A stretch of DNA of 64,000 nucleotides from Littorina saxatilis (taxonomy: Eukaryota > Mollusca > Gastropoda > Littorinimorpha > Littorinidae): NCBI RefSeq assembly GCF_037325665.1, contig NC_090247.1, positions 18,811,797-18,875,796 on the forward strand. Direction: 5' to 3'. Made by a program: the position numbers and the translations under genes. Below the pieces are notes generated by a model. The model did no database searches, was not told the origin of the DNA, and saw only the letters and a list, made by a program, of their open reading frames with translations. The first letter of the stretch is position 1; every line of letters starts with the position of its first letter. Of the stretch, positions 42,235-54,986 are shown piece by piece.

Positions 42235-44074
42235 GATTCAGACTAAACTACTGGACCAATCTTTATGAAATTTGACATGAGAGTTCCTGGGTATAAAATC
42301 CCCGAAGGTTTTTTTCATTTTTTTGATAAATGTCTTTGATGACGTCATATCCGGCTTTTCGTGAAAGTTGAGGCGGCACTGTCACGCCCTCATTTTTAAA
42401 CCAAATTGATTGAAATTTTGGTCAAGCAATCTTCGACGAAGCCCGGACTTCGGTATTGCATTTCAGCTTGGTGGCTTAAAAAGTAATTAATGACTTTGGT
42501 CATTAAAAATCTGAAAATTGTAAAAAAAAATAAAAATTTATAAAACGATCCAAATTTACGTTCATCTTATTCTCCATCATTTTCTGATTCCACAAACATA
42601 TAAATATGTTATATTTGGATTAAAAACAAGCTCTGAAAATTAAATATATAAAAATTATTATCAAAATTAAATTGTCTAAATCAATTTAAAAACACTTTCA
42701 TCTTATTCCTTGTCGGTTCCTGATTCCAAAAACATATAGATATGATATGTTTGGATTAAAAACACGCTCAGAAAGTTAAAACAAAGAGAGGTACAGAAAA
42801 GCGTGCTATCCTTCTTAGCGCAACTACTACGCCGCTCTTCTTGTCAATTTCACTGCCTTTGCCATGAGCGGTGGACTGACGATGCTACGAGTATACGGTC
42901 TTGCTGAAAAATGGCATTGCGTTCAGTTTCATTCTGTGAGTTCGACAGCTACTTGACTAAATGTTGTATTTTCGCCTTACGCGACTTGTTTCCCCTTGAT
43001 TTTACGAATAGCATTCCAAACTTTACTTGAGGCTACCTTAGAGTTTAAGTTGGAGCAAAAGGACCTCCAGGATGTTCTTTTAGAATGTTTTATGACAGAG
43101 CGACTCTTAGCGCGAAATCGGAAGAAAGTCAACTTCTTGCCAAGAGTCGGGCATCTGTAGAACCTGTGTAGGCTTCTCTTTCGTTCGGATCGGGATTCTT
43201 GGCATTCTTTATTAAACCATGGCACTTTAATGCGGTTGTTTGAAGATGTTTTTGGGATGTACTCAGTGGCAATGTCTTGTAGAGTGTTTGTAAATATAGA
43301 TGATGGGTCGTCACTTCCATCAAAGACAGTGTCTTCTGTGAGTTGGACAGAACATTCGGCAGTAAAAGACAGCCAGTTTGCCTTGTTCAGGTTCCATCTC
43401 TGGGGGGAAGCTTCTTCCAGTCCATCTATTTGAGACATCAAGATAGGGAAATGGTCGCTACCACATGTGTCATCATAGACTTTAAATTCAAAGTCTAGAA
43501 CAAGAGAGGTGTCGCAGATAACTAGATCTAGTATGGACTTGCATCCTGTTGCTGGATGGAGATATGTTGGTACTCCATCGTTTAAAACACATAGATTACG
43601 ATTGTCTAAAACATCTTCTAGGATTCGTCCTCTCGTACTTAGAGAGTTGCTGCCCCACAGAGGGAAATGAGCGTTAAAATCTCCCATTAAAACAAAGGGA
43701 GCTGGAAGCTGATCAATGAGATTTTCAAGGTCGTACTTTGTGTAACAATTGGATGGTGATAGATATACACTGCAGAGAGTGATAGTTTTATCTAATGTCA
43801 CTCGTGCTGCGACGGCTTGAATGTTTGTACATAGGTTGATCTCACCACAAATTACACTTTTCTTAATTAAAAGAGCAACTCCCCCAGACGTGTTATTGTC
43901 TGAATGGTTTCAAAAAACATTGTATCCAGATACATTAAAATCTTTGTTTGGCTTCAGCATTGTTTCCTGTAATGCTGTAGCAACAGGATGAAATTTGTGT
44001 AAAAGTAGACATAATTCTTTATAGTTACCTTGGACCCCTCTACAATTCCATTGAATAAAATTGGCTATCTTTGT
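39566..44074 (-). pseudogene. LINE B ORF2
   Basis: Endonuclease (LMGDFNAHFPLWG), reverse transcriptase (SLFVDDFALQL) and RNase H (WVPSHVGIRGNSAADQA) are all recognisable, in several frame pieces. About 60 bp after VDDFAL is missing relative to A and C, and the Helentron-like insert divides endonuclease from reverse transcriptase. Not functional. Confidence 0.9.
42115..42990 (+). mobile_element. Helentron-like repeat inside LINE B
   Basis: The LINE reads GATGTAGATCCTTTTT before the insert and TCCCCTTGATTTTACG after it. The uninterrupted site at 33400 has one T run there, so the element entered between T residues without a clear duplication. Ends are ACATTTAGTCAAG and GCGACTTGTT. This is the best-defined copy for the element's boundaries. 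Confidence 0.95.
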
Positions 44075-44080
44075 TTAGTT

Positions 44081-45418
44081 TTAAGAAGTTTCTGCCTCCG
44101 TGCGCTCTTCGTCGGATAAACTCCCAAAACGGTTGTGAAGTGCGATGGGATTCATCTCCATTTTCGGAATGCGAGGCGATTTTGGAGGTAAAATAACTTA
44201 TATCTTGTCCGGAGGTGTTCGTGGTGTGGATTGTGTAAGGTCCACTACCTCAACGGCCCCCTTGGTGTGAGTTGCCCTGTGAACGGGCTTTTTGGTTGGG
44301 GTGGTGAAGCGAACCTCACCAGGAGACCCTGTGGGGTCTCCAGTGGGGATAGCCCCACCTGTGCTTTCTTCTGTCTGTGTACACATACTTTTGTTTCTTG
44401 TGGTTTGTTTGTTTGTTTATTTGTTGCTTAACGTCCAGCCGACTACGCAGAGCCATATCAGGACGAGTTTCTTGTGGGCTCTGTCCTTTTCAGCATGGAC
44501 GGGCCTGCCTGGACACCCACAGACCTATATGTAATACTGGTCTGGGTGGTTGTTGCCTTTGTTGTAGGTCTTTGACTGACTGCTGTCGCAAAACTTGTCT
44601 GAGAAAGACATCTTTTTCTCCGTTTTTGTTTTTTGGATGGCCTGTTCAAACTTGTATTTTGGACACTCTCTGGAGGACGGGGAATGGTTTCCCTTACAGT
44701 TTGTGCAGGTGGATGGTGATGTACAGGATCCTTCGTGAGGATCCCCGCCACACCTCTTGCACACTGCCTTTTGTTTGCATCCAACCTTTGAGAGGCCAAA
44801 TCTTTGACACTGGAAGCATCTCATCGGTGATAGTATGTACAACGTCACTCTGATTTGTACAAATCCGACTTTTATTCTCTCAGGGATGTTCGGCGTGCAA
44901 AATGTGACGAAAAGGGTGTTGGTGGGCACTCTGATATCGCCCTTTCTGATTGACACCCGGTATACGTCAATTGCACCTTGATCTTTCAGTCCTTCTTTAA
45001 TTTCAGCCTCACTGAGGCCCTCCAGCTCTCAGCATCGGATGACCCCTTTGCTGGTGTTCAGGCCTCTGTGGGGACTGACCTTGACCGGTCTATTCACAAA
45101 CTTTTGTCCATTCATCCTGAGAAGTCCATCTGATGCCTTTTTGGAAGGACATTCAATCAGTAGAGAACCATTTCGAAGCCTCTTTATGTTCTCAATTGTT
45201 GACGATACTCCTGCGATACACTTCTGTATCGCAAAAGGCGAAAGTTTTGAGATGGGCTGTGCCTCATCTTGTGTCTCAACAACAATGAAACTGGGCCAGG
45301 CCTCGTTGATGTTATTCTTTGTTGCTCTGACTCGGACTTCATCGTCCGAGTCAGAGTCAACACAGTATCTTCGTTTGTTTCTGTTCTGGGTTTTCAAAAA
45401 AGAAAAAGAAGAAGTCAT
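44081..45418 (-). pseudogene. LINE B ORF1
   Basis: ATG at 45418 (MTSSFSFLKTQNRNKRRYCV). CCHC fingers CFQCQRFGLSKVGC (the usual His replaced by Leu), CKRCGGDPHEGSC and CTNCKGNHSPSSREC. One 16-residue GEVRFTTP unit rather than three. The frame is broken in the middle (stop at the RCRE site and a shift near 44600) and by a SINE fragment. Confidence 0.85.
44404..44466 (-). mobile_element. 5'-truncated SINE in LINE B ORF1
   Basis: (TTTG)n, GCTTAACGTCCAGCCGACTA and GCCATATCAGGACG equal the 3' end of the SINE at 54987-55294. An 11 bp duplication, GTTTCTTGTGG, lies on both sides. Confidence 0.9.
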
Positions 45419-45735
45419 GTCTGCAGCGTTTGTCTTCATCACATCTGCCCACCCACCACGGAGCCCAACAAGGGGACGCTTAGGTGGAGCGGTTATCCAA
45501 CTCCAAAACGCCAAGGATACAGATGGATATACGCGACAATAAGAAGAAACATATGGTATAAATCAGTAATAGGAGATTTAACTCTTTCCAAGCGGATAGT
45601 AGGGAGAGTTTTCTTGGAAGGAAATATAGGTGAAAGGACTGGTAAGGCAGAAATAAGACAAAAGAAGAGAAGTAAAGGGGTGGGGTAGCTTAGTGGAAAC
45701 ACTCCCGCCGCGTGAAGGTGACCCCATGGGAGCTT

Positions 45736-45870
45736 ACGTCCAAGTGGGAGTATACTCTTATCTCATGAACAACACTGGACAGGTGTGATCACTTGCATGA
45801 GAAAGGAGGCCCCGCATTTACAGTTTGTTCCCTATATTTCCTGTTCTTTTTACTTTTCCTTACATTTCAG
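45736..45870. other. Intron or leader before the 45.9 kb gene
   Basis: Unique sequence ending in the acceptor TTCCTTACATTTCAG. Confidence 0.5.
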
Positions 45871-45900
45871 AGGCTGTTTGGCAAGATGTAGCCGACCATC

Positions 45901-46023
45901 ATGCAAGGCCCAGTGCAAGAGCGAAATAGAAACTCGAATCCAGTGACGGACCTCTCACTTTATCGGTACCGGCCTGCCATCAACATGCCACCCGCAGCAC
46001 AGCTCGGTCCTCCTGCTGTGCAG
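45901..46023 (+). CDS. Hypothetical 80-residue protein, coding exon 1 of 2
   Basis: The exon starts at 45871 after CTTACATTTCAG. An in-frame TAG lies 12 bp before the ATG, so 45901 is the likely start: MQGPVQERNRNSNPVTDLSL, then YRYRPAINMPPAAQLGPPAVQ, closing at donor CAG|GTCTGT (a weaker GT donor). Phase 0 joins 47538. Pro/Ala/Gln-rich, no signal peptide, no membrane span. Family unknown. An untranslated exon probably precedes it. Confidence 0.55.
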
Positions 46024-46379
46024 GTCTGTTGTGTGTTGAGCCTTTTCCCATTCCCCTCAGTAGATGTCCTTGATCATAAACTATTTTTTATATGTTCCCA
46101 TGTGGTCATTATGTTATAAACTCTTGACGTAGCAAACCTGCCTTTGCCTTTAATCAAATCCAGTCTCGATTTCCTTCTTTTAGGTCTTTTCTAGGAGAAT
46201 TCATGTACTTCGTTAACATTATTTCTAATATGTTGATTGTTTGCAAATGATAACAGGCATGTCGAGTAAATGGACTTCACAAGACATGTCTCTTGTCGTT
46301 TGCTTAGAATCAACATAATTACTAGAAATCACGGTTTCCTGGAAAAATTGTATAGGCATAGATAAAAATGTCCACCAAA
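46024..46379. other. Intron sequence
   Basis: Non-coding by eye, between the two coding exons. Confidence 0.5.
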
Positions 46380-46634
46380 ATACCCGTGTGACTTGGAATA
46401 ATAGGCCGTGAAAAGTAGGATATGCGCCAAAATAGCTGCGATCTGCTGGCCGATGTGAATGCGTGATGTATTGTGTAAAAAATTCCATCTCACACGGCAT
46501 AAATAAATTTCTGCGCCTTGAATAATTATGTGCGCGATATAAATTGCATTAAAAAAATCAACAAAAAAATCCCTGCGCTTAGAACTGTACCCACGGAATA
46601 CGCGCGATATAAGCCTCATATTGATTGATTGATT
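46380..46634 (+). mobile_element. SINE fragment (same family as 55443-55852)
   Basis: CCCGTGTGACTTGGAATAA, GAACTGTACCCACGGAATA and GCGCGATATAAGCCTCATA, followed by (ATTG)n, match the SINE at 55443 in the opposite orientation. The TGCGCxTTxGAA segment is duplicated within it. The tRNA head is missing. Confidence 0.8.
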
Positions 46635-47232
46635 AATGACCGGATTATTTCGACAAAAATTAAATTCGAACCGATCGCACGACTCTAGACAGAATAGCTG
46701 TAATGAGGACGGGAATGAAGCGAGGCTGATGCAGCTAGTCACCCACCTGAACCCTATATTAACAGCTAAAAAGATCTCACACAGCAATCCACAAGATTTA
46801 ACAAACATTTTGAAAAGGGCAGATTCAGAATCAACATCAGACAGTGAGAAAATTATGTAATACTGAGTTACCCAAGTTCAATTGATTATTCAGAACTTTC
46901 CCTATGTAATTTTTGAGGGAGTTGAGCACAACATGGCATTAAAAGAAGGTGGGTGATGCCTGTATACCCACCCCACTTACAAACTTGGCTTTTCAATAAC
47001 ATAACAGGGCAAAGGGTGCTGTTGTTGTTAAGATAAAAAAAAACTCCTTAGAATAAGTCATCCTGATATTTTTAATTGAAAGATTTAGTTTGTCTTTCCT
47101 AATTTTAGGGTGATGTCTAAAAAGGTCCCGGCCCGGCCTGACTGATATATATATATATAACATTTAGAGGGTCACCTACAATCAGTTCTGATTGACCAAA
47201 TAGTCGCATTATGGTACACTAAAATGATAATA
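46635..47232. other. Intron sequence
   Basis: No gene seen; a short (TA)n tract lies near 47147. Confidence 0.5.
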
Positions 47233-47503
47233 ATGTTTTTTTATTGTCTTTTCAGCAGATATGACTATACGAGACCGATACAAGTTTGTTTCCTTTCACA
47301 ATGAACATGGCAAGCTCCAGGCTTAAAACTATTTGCATTCAGATCTATCACTGTACAAAGAAGGTTCTAAAAGGATCAAATCTTGTTAAAAAATCTTGAT
47401 TTCCTTTTAGAAAAATAGAAAAATAAAGAATCTTGTCCAGAGGGACATCCTCGAGAAAAAAAACACCTTCATAATTTCCGCACTGTATTGTTCATCACGA
47501 GAT
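47233..47503 (-). mobile_element. I-type LINE, copy D, only the 3' end
   Basis: CTTTTCAGCAGATATGACTA, TCTATCACTGTAC and AGAATCTTGTCCAGAGGGAC match the 3' UTR and end of ORF2 of copies A-C with clear divergence. About 270 bp, 5' truncated. It sits in the intron just before the 47538 exon. Confidence 0.8.
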
Positions 47504-47537
47504 GATGCACTGACCTTTGATGGATCTTTCCTTGCAG

Positions 47538-47657
47538 GGACCCCCAGCCAGCCAGCAGGGCGTGCAAGCAGTGGGAGCGGCAGGCAATGTCAACCAGCCC
47601 GTGGCCATCCTGGATGCCGCCGCTTGCCGTAACCTGGCTGTCAAGCTACGCCCTTGA
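47538..47657 (+). CDS. Hypothetical 80-residue protein, coding exon 2 of 2
   Basis: Acceptor GATCTTTCCTTGCAG, then GPPASQQGVQAVGAAG, NVNQPVAILDAAACRNLAVK and LRP before TGA. GC-rich compared with its surroundings, as coding DNA would be. The C-terminal PVAILDAAACRNLAVKLRP looks like a folded helical motif with one Cys, but I do not recognise it. Confidence 0.6.
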   Translation, partial: GPPASQQGVQAVGAAGNVNQPVAILDAAACRNLAVKLRP

Positions 47658-48604
47658 GCCACGTGCTGGCACTTTCTGCTTGCATCGAAAGTGTTTGCTT
47701 GTTACATTTGCGGGATACTTTTCTAACGTGCTGTTTTCGTGTGGTGATTTTCTTTAGTTTTGCTTTGCTTTTGTTCGTATTCCAGCTGTTCTACTTGGAT
47801 TCAAGTATCACGTTTTAAAAAAAATTCTTTTTTCTGTTATTTTTTAGACATGTACATGACAATTCTGTAGCAATGTTGTAAAACACTATGCTTCCCAGGC
47901 CATCTTTTTCAGTTACCTGGGTTACTGTTTCCACACTGTTCATACCAGAGACACATGATACTGAGTGGGGGGGGGGGGGGGAGTTGAAGATCGAGTGATC
48001 TCTTATCTTGCTACTGTAATACACGGAGTAGTATTAGACAGGAGAGCACATCCCACCCCTAGCCCCAACCAACCCAGTGTCAAACGCCTGTGATTCACCG
48101 GGCCAGCCATTTGCACTAAATACCCAAACCCTGTATTCTTTGTAGAAATCCACAGCTGTGAAGTTTGCACCTTTTTTGTCCAAAGCTCTAATTGTTATTG
48201 CGCAGTGAACTGAATCAATGAAGATCTTACGTCAGTTTTCTCTTGTTCATAAGAATGTTTTGATGGAGTGAATTTGTGATAGGGAAAGGGAAGTAACTGG
48301 GCTCTGACATGAAAGTAATGTAAGGTGCTTTCTATTACCAATTCTATTTCAGGACTCTGAATAACAAGAAGAAGAAAAAGAAGAAGCGAACATGATTCAT
48401 CGGAAGGCACATATCTTTTCACGTTTAAGTATTCGCTTGCAACCGACGCCAGTCATATAAATCTGAATAAAGATATACATGTGCAGGACTAGAAAATCCA
48501 CCAAACTGCTGTTCATAAACTTCGTGTCAATATAGCAAACCAGGTTTTAAAAATGTTTAATGACGACGGTGTTAGCATACTGAAGGACGAAATGGCCTCA
48601 GGAT
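47658..48604. other. Putative 3' UTR and spacer
   Basis: No coding signal. AATAAA at 48466-48471 is the first good poly(A) signal after the stop at 47657. A G run lies at 47970-47981. Confidence 0.5.
48466..48471 (+). promoter_or_regulatory. Poly(A) signal AATAAA
   Basis: CTGAATAAAGATATACATGTG: candidate 3' end for the 45901-47657 gene. Confidence 0.4.
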
Positions 48605-49806
48605 GTGCGTGGAATGTTTCTGTTAATGTTGTCTATCATTTTTATTTCAGTAGTAATATTTTTGTTTAGTCCAGTTTTGAGAGTGCTTCCCAGGCCGCTG
48701 ATAGTATCTGACAATACAAGGGAGAGAACCAGTCAAAGTGACAGAGATGTCCTTGGTGCTCTCCACACATTTTTAACATCACAAAAGAAAACATAAACCT
48801 CACTTTATAGGTGTTTGCAAATTTTTTCTCCTCATTTTAGACATTACCTATTTCCAAATCATAACTGTTGGCTGTTTTAAAAAACAACATCATAATGTAC
48901 AACTGTACCGCGTTTTCTCAAAAAGTCAAACTAACAAAATCTTTCGATTTAAGGTTCTTATGGAGCTCATCACCATCAAAACTTAGTCTCCCTCTCATTA
49001 ATTTAATAATGAGTAATCTGTTAAAAGACACAGAAGCAGCACTCTCGACTTCGAAGATGACATGAAAATAATAGAATTTTGTTTTCTCTTTTTGTTAACA
49101 GTCTTAGCCAAGTAGTAAAAGTCTCCTTTAGGGTTTTCTGTTTGCTTGTTTGTTTTTTGTCTCGAAAATGCAGCGGGGACATGCGAGACCGTTTTGTTCG
49201 GGGCCTACAATTTATTCACATTTAAGGCCAATTAAGGAGAATGCTTCTTACAAAATCAGATTTTTTTTTTTTTTACAGGGGGTTATTCACATCTGGTTAA
49301 AAATCTTTTTCTTTTCTTTAAAGTAAAAAAAAAAAGAAATCTAGTTTAGGAGATTTGTGTAAAAACAAAGACCCAGAACATTACAACATGATCATCCGAA
49401 TCATACTAAAATATAATACAAACGTTTGGGCTCAAACAAGCTTTTTGTAATTCAATGGACTGACGCAGTCTTCGTGTTTGAAATTATTTACTTTTAGTTC
49501 TGAAATTTGCAGTTTGTTGTAAATCTTTGGTATATATAAATTTAAGTTCGATTTTAGAAGTATAAAATTAAATGGGCCGCTGTCTATGTTCACGTACATT
49601 TAAAGTTTTCAAAAAGAACAGTGTGTTTGGAGAGAATGTTGAAGTTTTCATTAGTAAGTAATAAAGGAGACATCTTAAAAACAACAATGTGTGTGTGCAC
49701 GTCAATACGTGTGTGTGTGTGGGACAGAGAGAGATTGAAGGCTAGCCCCTTTCTTACTATCTATCCTTGAACACACACACTCCAATTACACTAAAAGATA
49801 AGCGAT

Positions 49807-49809
<3 letters not shown>
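48605..49809. other. Spacer; one short hydrophobic frame not called
   Basis: Frame 48614-48796 begins with a ~20-residue hydrophobic run (MFLLMLSIIFISVVIFLFSP) but has no splice or conservation support. The rest is AT-rich. Confidence 0.4.

Positions 49810-49899
<90 letters not shown>
49810..49899. repeat. (GA)n microsatellite, 90 bp
   Basis: Uninterrupted AG repeats. Confidence 0.95.
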
Positions 49900-49901
<2 letters not shown>

Positions 49902-50163
49902 TGTTTTAATTTCGCACATTACAAGGAGGTGCCAGAAGCCTTCAAAGTTTTGATATATAATTTGTCGTAACTTTCAATGTTAGGAACATGTAAGACCTGT
50001 TTGAAATTAGAGACAACAATCTCAATAATGTTTGGACAGACTATGTACACAAACAACAACAAAACTGGCCACTTTTCAGAAGTCAAATACATTTTTAAAT
50101 GTATCTGGGACTAAAGCATGACCACAACATATCGGTAAAAATATATTCAGTGCAAAGTAGTAA

Positions 50164-50549
50164 ACAAGTCGCGTAAGGCGAAAATACAACATTTAGTCAA
50201 GCTGTCGAACTCACAGAATGAAACTGAACGCACTGTATTTTTTCAGCAAGACCGTAGCATCGTCAGTCCAACACTCGTGGCAAAGGCAGTGGAATTGACA
50301 TCCAGCGCGGTAGTGGTTGCGCTGAGCAGGATAGCACGCTTTTCTGTATCTCTATTCTTTTTTTCTTTTTTTTTTTTAACTTTCTGAGCTTGTTTTTGAT
50401 ACAAACATAACATATCATATGCTTTTGGAATCAAGAACCGAAAAAGAATAAGATGAAATTGTTTTAAAATCGATTTCGTAAATTTAATTTTAATCATAAT
50501 GTTCATATTTTTATATTTTAATAGCTTGTTTTTAATTCGAATATAACAT
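50164..50549 (-). mobile_element. Helentron-like repeat, 3' half, reverse orientation
   Basis: Starts with the complement of the terminal hairpin (AACAAGTCGCGTAAGGCGA) and runs to about 50549, where the TATTCAGAC inverted unit begins. The 5' half is absent. Confidence 0.85.
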
Positions 50550-50785
50550 TATTCAGACTTTGTCGTGTGACAGACGTTTTCTTCCACACGAGATTACGTT
50601 GATTGTCTAACGAAGCCGTCAGGCCGAGTTAGACATCAGCTAATCGATTGTGGAAGAAAAGTATGTCACACGCTTTCCTTCTTTGCCACTACTAAAGCAA
50701 ACGTGTGCAAGATTGTATGTTACACGCATTGGAGCATGTGCAAGAACGGATTCAAACTCGAAATCGTCCCTCCAAAAGCCCCAAA

Positions 50786-50944
50786 ATGCACACACGACTT
50801 TTATTTCTACTGCTGTTATCGTTTCTTCTCTTTACAAATTCTTCAACGCTGAGAATACTGAAAACGGCATCCCAGACGACAGTACTATTTCCATACGCGA
50901 ATTTAGCTGCCCTTGGAAAGTGGTTCGCTCAGGAGGCCTGTTAG
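50786..50944 (+). CDS. Small ORF with signal-peptide-like start in unit X1
   Basis: 52 codons beginning MHTRLLFLLLLSFLLFTNSS, a textbook signal peptide (Arg, 12-residue hydrophobic core, small residues), then about 32 residues ending GKWFAQEAC. The inverted copy X2 encodes the same peptide with one change (F to L at residue 47). An overlapping +1 frame is also open in both copies (EFSCPWKV, then a stop, then NWKDRVLNIDD...), so which frame is coding is unsettled; a splice may be involved. No family recognised. Confidence 0.4.
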   Translation: MHTRLLFLLLLSFLLFTNSSTLRILKTASQTTVLFPYANLAALGKWFAQEAC

Positions 50945-53900
50945 TCTGAAATTGGAAGGACAGAGTTCTGAACATAGATGATAAAGTTCCCGAAAAGAAC
51001 AAACATTTCGGGGATGCAGACACAGAAAGACGTCATGAAGAATGCGATGCTTCAAAAGATACAGACTGTGACGATGACTGTGACGTCATTCACATATACC
51101 GAGACGTCATTCATAGTTGTTCGGTCATTTCCGTCAAAAAGTAGATCTCTCGACAATGGCTGCTCCTGTGTTTAGGTTTGTCAAGCTTGAGTACGCAAAA
51201 CGTGTTTGTTCTCTCCTCTGTTGAAGCTGTGAGACATAAATGCTATTCCGACTTGGTCGTGTGACAGAGTTTTCTTCCACACACAATTAGCTGATGTCTA
51301 ACTCAGCCTCACACGGCTTTGTTAGACGATCAACGTAATCTCGTGTGGAAGATTGGTTTTTGTGTTTTTATGTCCCTTCAGCAGATGCTAGCTGCTATTC
51401 GAGACCGATGCAGTTATTTTCTTTTTCCCTTCATGTGGCAAGTTCTACGTTTTACATTCAGATCTATCTCTGTAAAAGAAGGTTCTAAAAATTAATCACT
51501 TTCACTTCTGGTACTTTAAATCTTGTAAAAAATCTTGATCTCTTTTAAAAAGTTAAAAATCTTGTCCGGGGGAACATCCCGGAATAAAACCTTCAGCGTT
51601 TCCGCATTGTAGTGTTTGTCTCGATATTCTTGAACGTCTACACATTTTGTGAGGACATGTTCTAATGTCCATGGTTCGTCACATCCAAAACAGTATGGTG
51701 GATCTTCACCTTTCAGCAGATAACAATGTGTAATGTGACTGTGCCCAATGTGTAAGCGACAGAGAACTGTCTCTTCTTTTCTGTTGAGGCGACATTGGGG
51801 TAGGCTGTCCGACAGCTGGGGGACGATCTTATGAAGTTTATTTTCTTCACATTCGTCCCATTCGCTCTGTCATAGGTGCTTTATGTACATGTTGGTGCGA
51901 GTTCTGAAATCTGAATGCTTAGTGCGTTTGTCAGTGATGATTGTTTCTCTGGCTTCTTTAGCTGCTTGATCAGCTGCAGAGTTGCCTCTAATTCCAACAT
52001 GGGACGGGACCCATGCAAACACAACCCTCTTGCCTTCTTCAATCAGAGATGCATGCAGCTCTTGGATTTCGACCAAAAGTGGGTGATCTAGCTGAATTCC
52101 CTTCACGGCGGTAAGAGCCGATAGGGAATCCGACAGAATCAGGAAGTCTTTCTTTTTTGACTGATACACCTGTTTCAGAGCTAGCTGTAAAGCTTTCAAC
52201 TCTGCCGAGAATACAGAACTGTCATCCGGAAGACAGGCCGAAAAAGCCCTATCGAGTATAGGACCTGTGACAGAGGCTGATGCCACTTTACTTTCAGCTT
52301 TGGACCCATCAGTGTATATTCGTTGGTGGGAAGGAAATTCGGTACAGAACTGACAAAAACACTGTTTAAAAATCAAATCATTCGTCTGTCAGATCTAGTC
52401 GAACAACTGGATCTGGCAATGTCCATGGTGGTGTTTTTGTCCATCTATTTTCACTAACATGATCGAGTTTAATCTCAGACTCGGCGAGATGTGGCTGAAT
52501 CCGAGAAGACAGAGGTGCTCGATCATTTGGGTGACTTTCAAAAAATTCAGAGCATTGTGGTTGAAATACGCATTGGTAGGCTGGATTTGTAGGCATAGCT
52601 TTCAGTTTCAACACATAACTTAGGGTGAGTTTCAGGCGTCGCAGCCTCAGAGAGGGTTCTTTGGCCTCAACATATAAGGACTGTACTGGAGACGTCCTGA
52701 AAGCTCCCAGACAAAGACGTATACCCTGGTGGTGTATTGTGTCTAATAGCCTTAGGTTGGACTTTGCGGCTCCACCATAGACGACACAACCATAGTCCAA
52801 CTTGGATCGGATTAAAGCACGGTAAAGTCTGAGTAGGACTGTGGGGTCAGCACCCCAGTCCGTATGAGCGACCACTTTCAATACATCCAGAGCTTTCAGA
52901 CCTGATGTCCTCAGATACTGGATATGCTTTAGGAATGTTAGTCGACGGTCAAAGATCAGTCCTAGGAATTTAAATTCTTCAACGACCTTGACAGGATTAC
53001 CATTCAGGACAAGAGAGGGTTCTGGCATGACTCCCCTTTGTTTGCAAAGATGCATACTGACAGTTTTGCTGGTGGAAAATTTAAAACCTTGCTCTGTTAC
53101 CCATTTTTGCACCTTGTCTATACATAATTGAAGCTGCATTTTCACTCTATGTAGGGATTTCCCACGCACACAAAGTGCAAAGTCATCAACAAACAAGGAT
53201 GACTCGGATCCTTTCAGTACTGCCTTTACTATGTTATTGATTTTGATGTTGAACAACATGGGTGAGAGAATGCTTCATTGAGGAACACCCATCTCTTGTT
53301 GACAGAACTCTGATAGGTTGGAACCCACCCGTACTGTAAAAAATAGATTACTTAGAAATCCCTCCACAAAAACAGGGAGACGTCCACGAAAACCCATTTC
53401 ATGCAGATCAGCTAAAATACCGTGTTTCCAGGTCGTGTCGTAAGCCTTCTCGAGGTCAAAAAATATAGCTAGTACATGTTCAGATCTCGCAAAGGCCTCT
53501 CGAACGAAGGTCTCAACACGTACCAAATGATCAGTGGTGCTGCGTCCCTTTCGGAAGCCACATTGCACATCACTTAAGGTTTTGTTTTTCTAGGTACCAC
53601 ACCATCCTAGCGTTGACCAACCTCTCCATGGTTTTACACAGACAGCTGGTCAAGGCTATCGGACGGTAGTTGCTGGGGTTTGTATGATCTTTACCTGGTT
53701 TTGGAATGGGGATAATCATCGCTTCCTGCCATGAAGGTGGGAAGGATCCACTCTCCCATATTTGGTTAAAAACCTTCAGCAAGACCAGAAGACAACTTTT
53801 TGGTAGGTGTGTGAGGAACTGATAATGTATTCCGTCCAGCCCCGTTGCTGAGTTGTTGCATTTTTGTAAGGCTTGTTTGAGTTCAGTTAAACTGAACAAC

Positions 53901-54986
53901 TTGTTGTAGTTCTCCTCATTCTGAGATGAGAAGTTTATGGGTTTACGTTCTTGGGTGGCTTTGATTTTTTGAAAATCTGTGCAGTAATTTTCTGTTGAAG
54001 AGTTTTTCTCTATTGTTGAAGCCAGAACGTTTGCTACTTCATTCTTTTGGGTTATAATGGATCCATTTACCACAAGATGGTTAATTGATGTAGATCCTTT
54101 TTTTCCTTGATTTTACAAATAGCATTCCAAACTTTACTTGAGGCTACCTTAGAGTTTAAGTTGGAGCAAAAAGACCTCCAGGATGTTCTTTTAGAATGTT
54201 TTATAACAGTGCGACTCTTAGCGCGAAATCGGAAGAAAGTCAACTTCTTGCCAAGAGTCGGGCATCTGTAGAACCTGTGTAGGCTTCTCTTTCGTTCGGA
54301 TCGGGCTTCTTGGCATTCTTTATTAAACCATGGCACTTTAATGCGGTTGTTTGAAGATGTTTTTGGGATGTATTCAGTGGCAATGTCTTGTAGAGTGTTT
54401 GTAAATATAGATGATGGGTCGTCACTTCCATCAAAGACAGTGTCTTCTGTGAGTTGGACAGAACATTCGGCAGTAAAAGACAGCCAGTTTGCCTTGTTCA
54501 GGTTCCATCTCTGGGGGGAAGCTTCTTCCAGTCCATCTATTTGAGACATCAAGATAGGGAAATGGTCGCTACCACATGTGTCATCATAGACTTTAAATTC
54601 AAAGTCTAGAACAAGAGAGGTGTCGCAGATAACTAGATCTAGTATGGACTTGCATCCTGTTGCTGGATGGAGATATGTTGGTACTCCATCGTTTAAAACG
54701 CATAGATTACGATTGTCTAAAAAATTTTCTCGGATTCGTCCTCTCGTACTTAGGGAGTTGCTGCCCCACAGAGGGGAATGAGCGTTAAAATCTCCCATTA
54801 AAACAAAGAGAGCTGGAAGCTGATCAATGAGAATGTCAAGGTCGTGCTTTGTGTAACATTTGGATGGTGATAGATATACACTGCAGAGAGTGATAGTTTT
54901 ATCTAATGTCACTCGTGCTGCGACGGCTTGAATGTTTGTACATAGGTTGATCTCACTACAAAGTACACTTTTCTTAATTAAAAGAG

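Larger units (their letters stand above)
39393..45735 (-). mobile_element. I-type LINE, copy B, interrupted by a Helentron-like repeat
   Basis: Same family and orientation as copy A. It lacks about 0.46 kb of 5' UTR (join near 45596), has several small losses, and carries insertions at 42115-42990 and 44404-44466. The 5' end is again AAGCTCCCATGGGGTC. No clear target duplication is visible. Confidence 0.9.

Noticed and set aside
38212-46023. Joining the MAAHQ exon to the 45871 exon as one gene
   Set aside because: The joined frame stops within a few codons, with either of two acceptor choices.
48614-48796. Small membrane-protein-like ORF
   Set aside because: One hydrophobic run in AT-rich DNA, no splice signal, start context or copy to support it.
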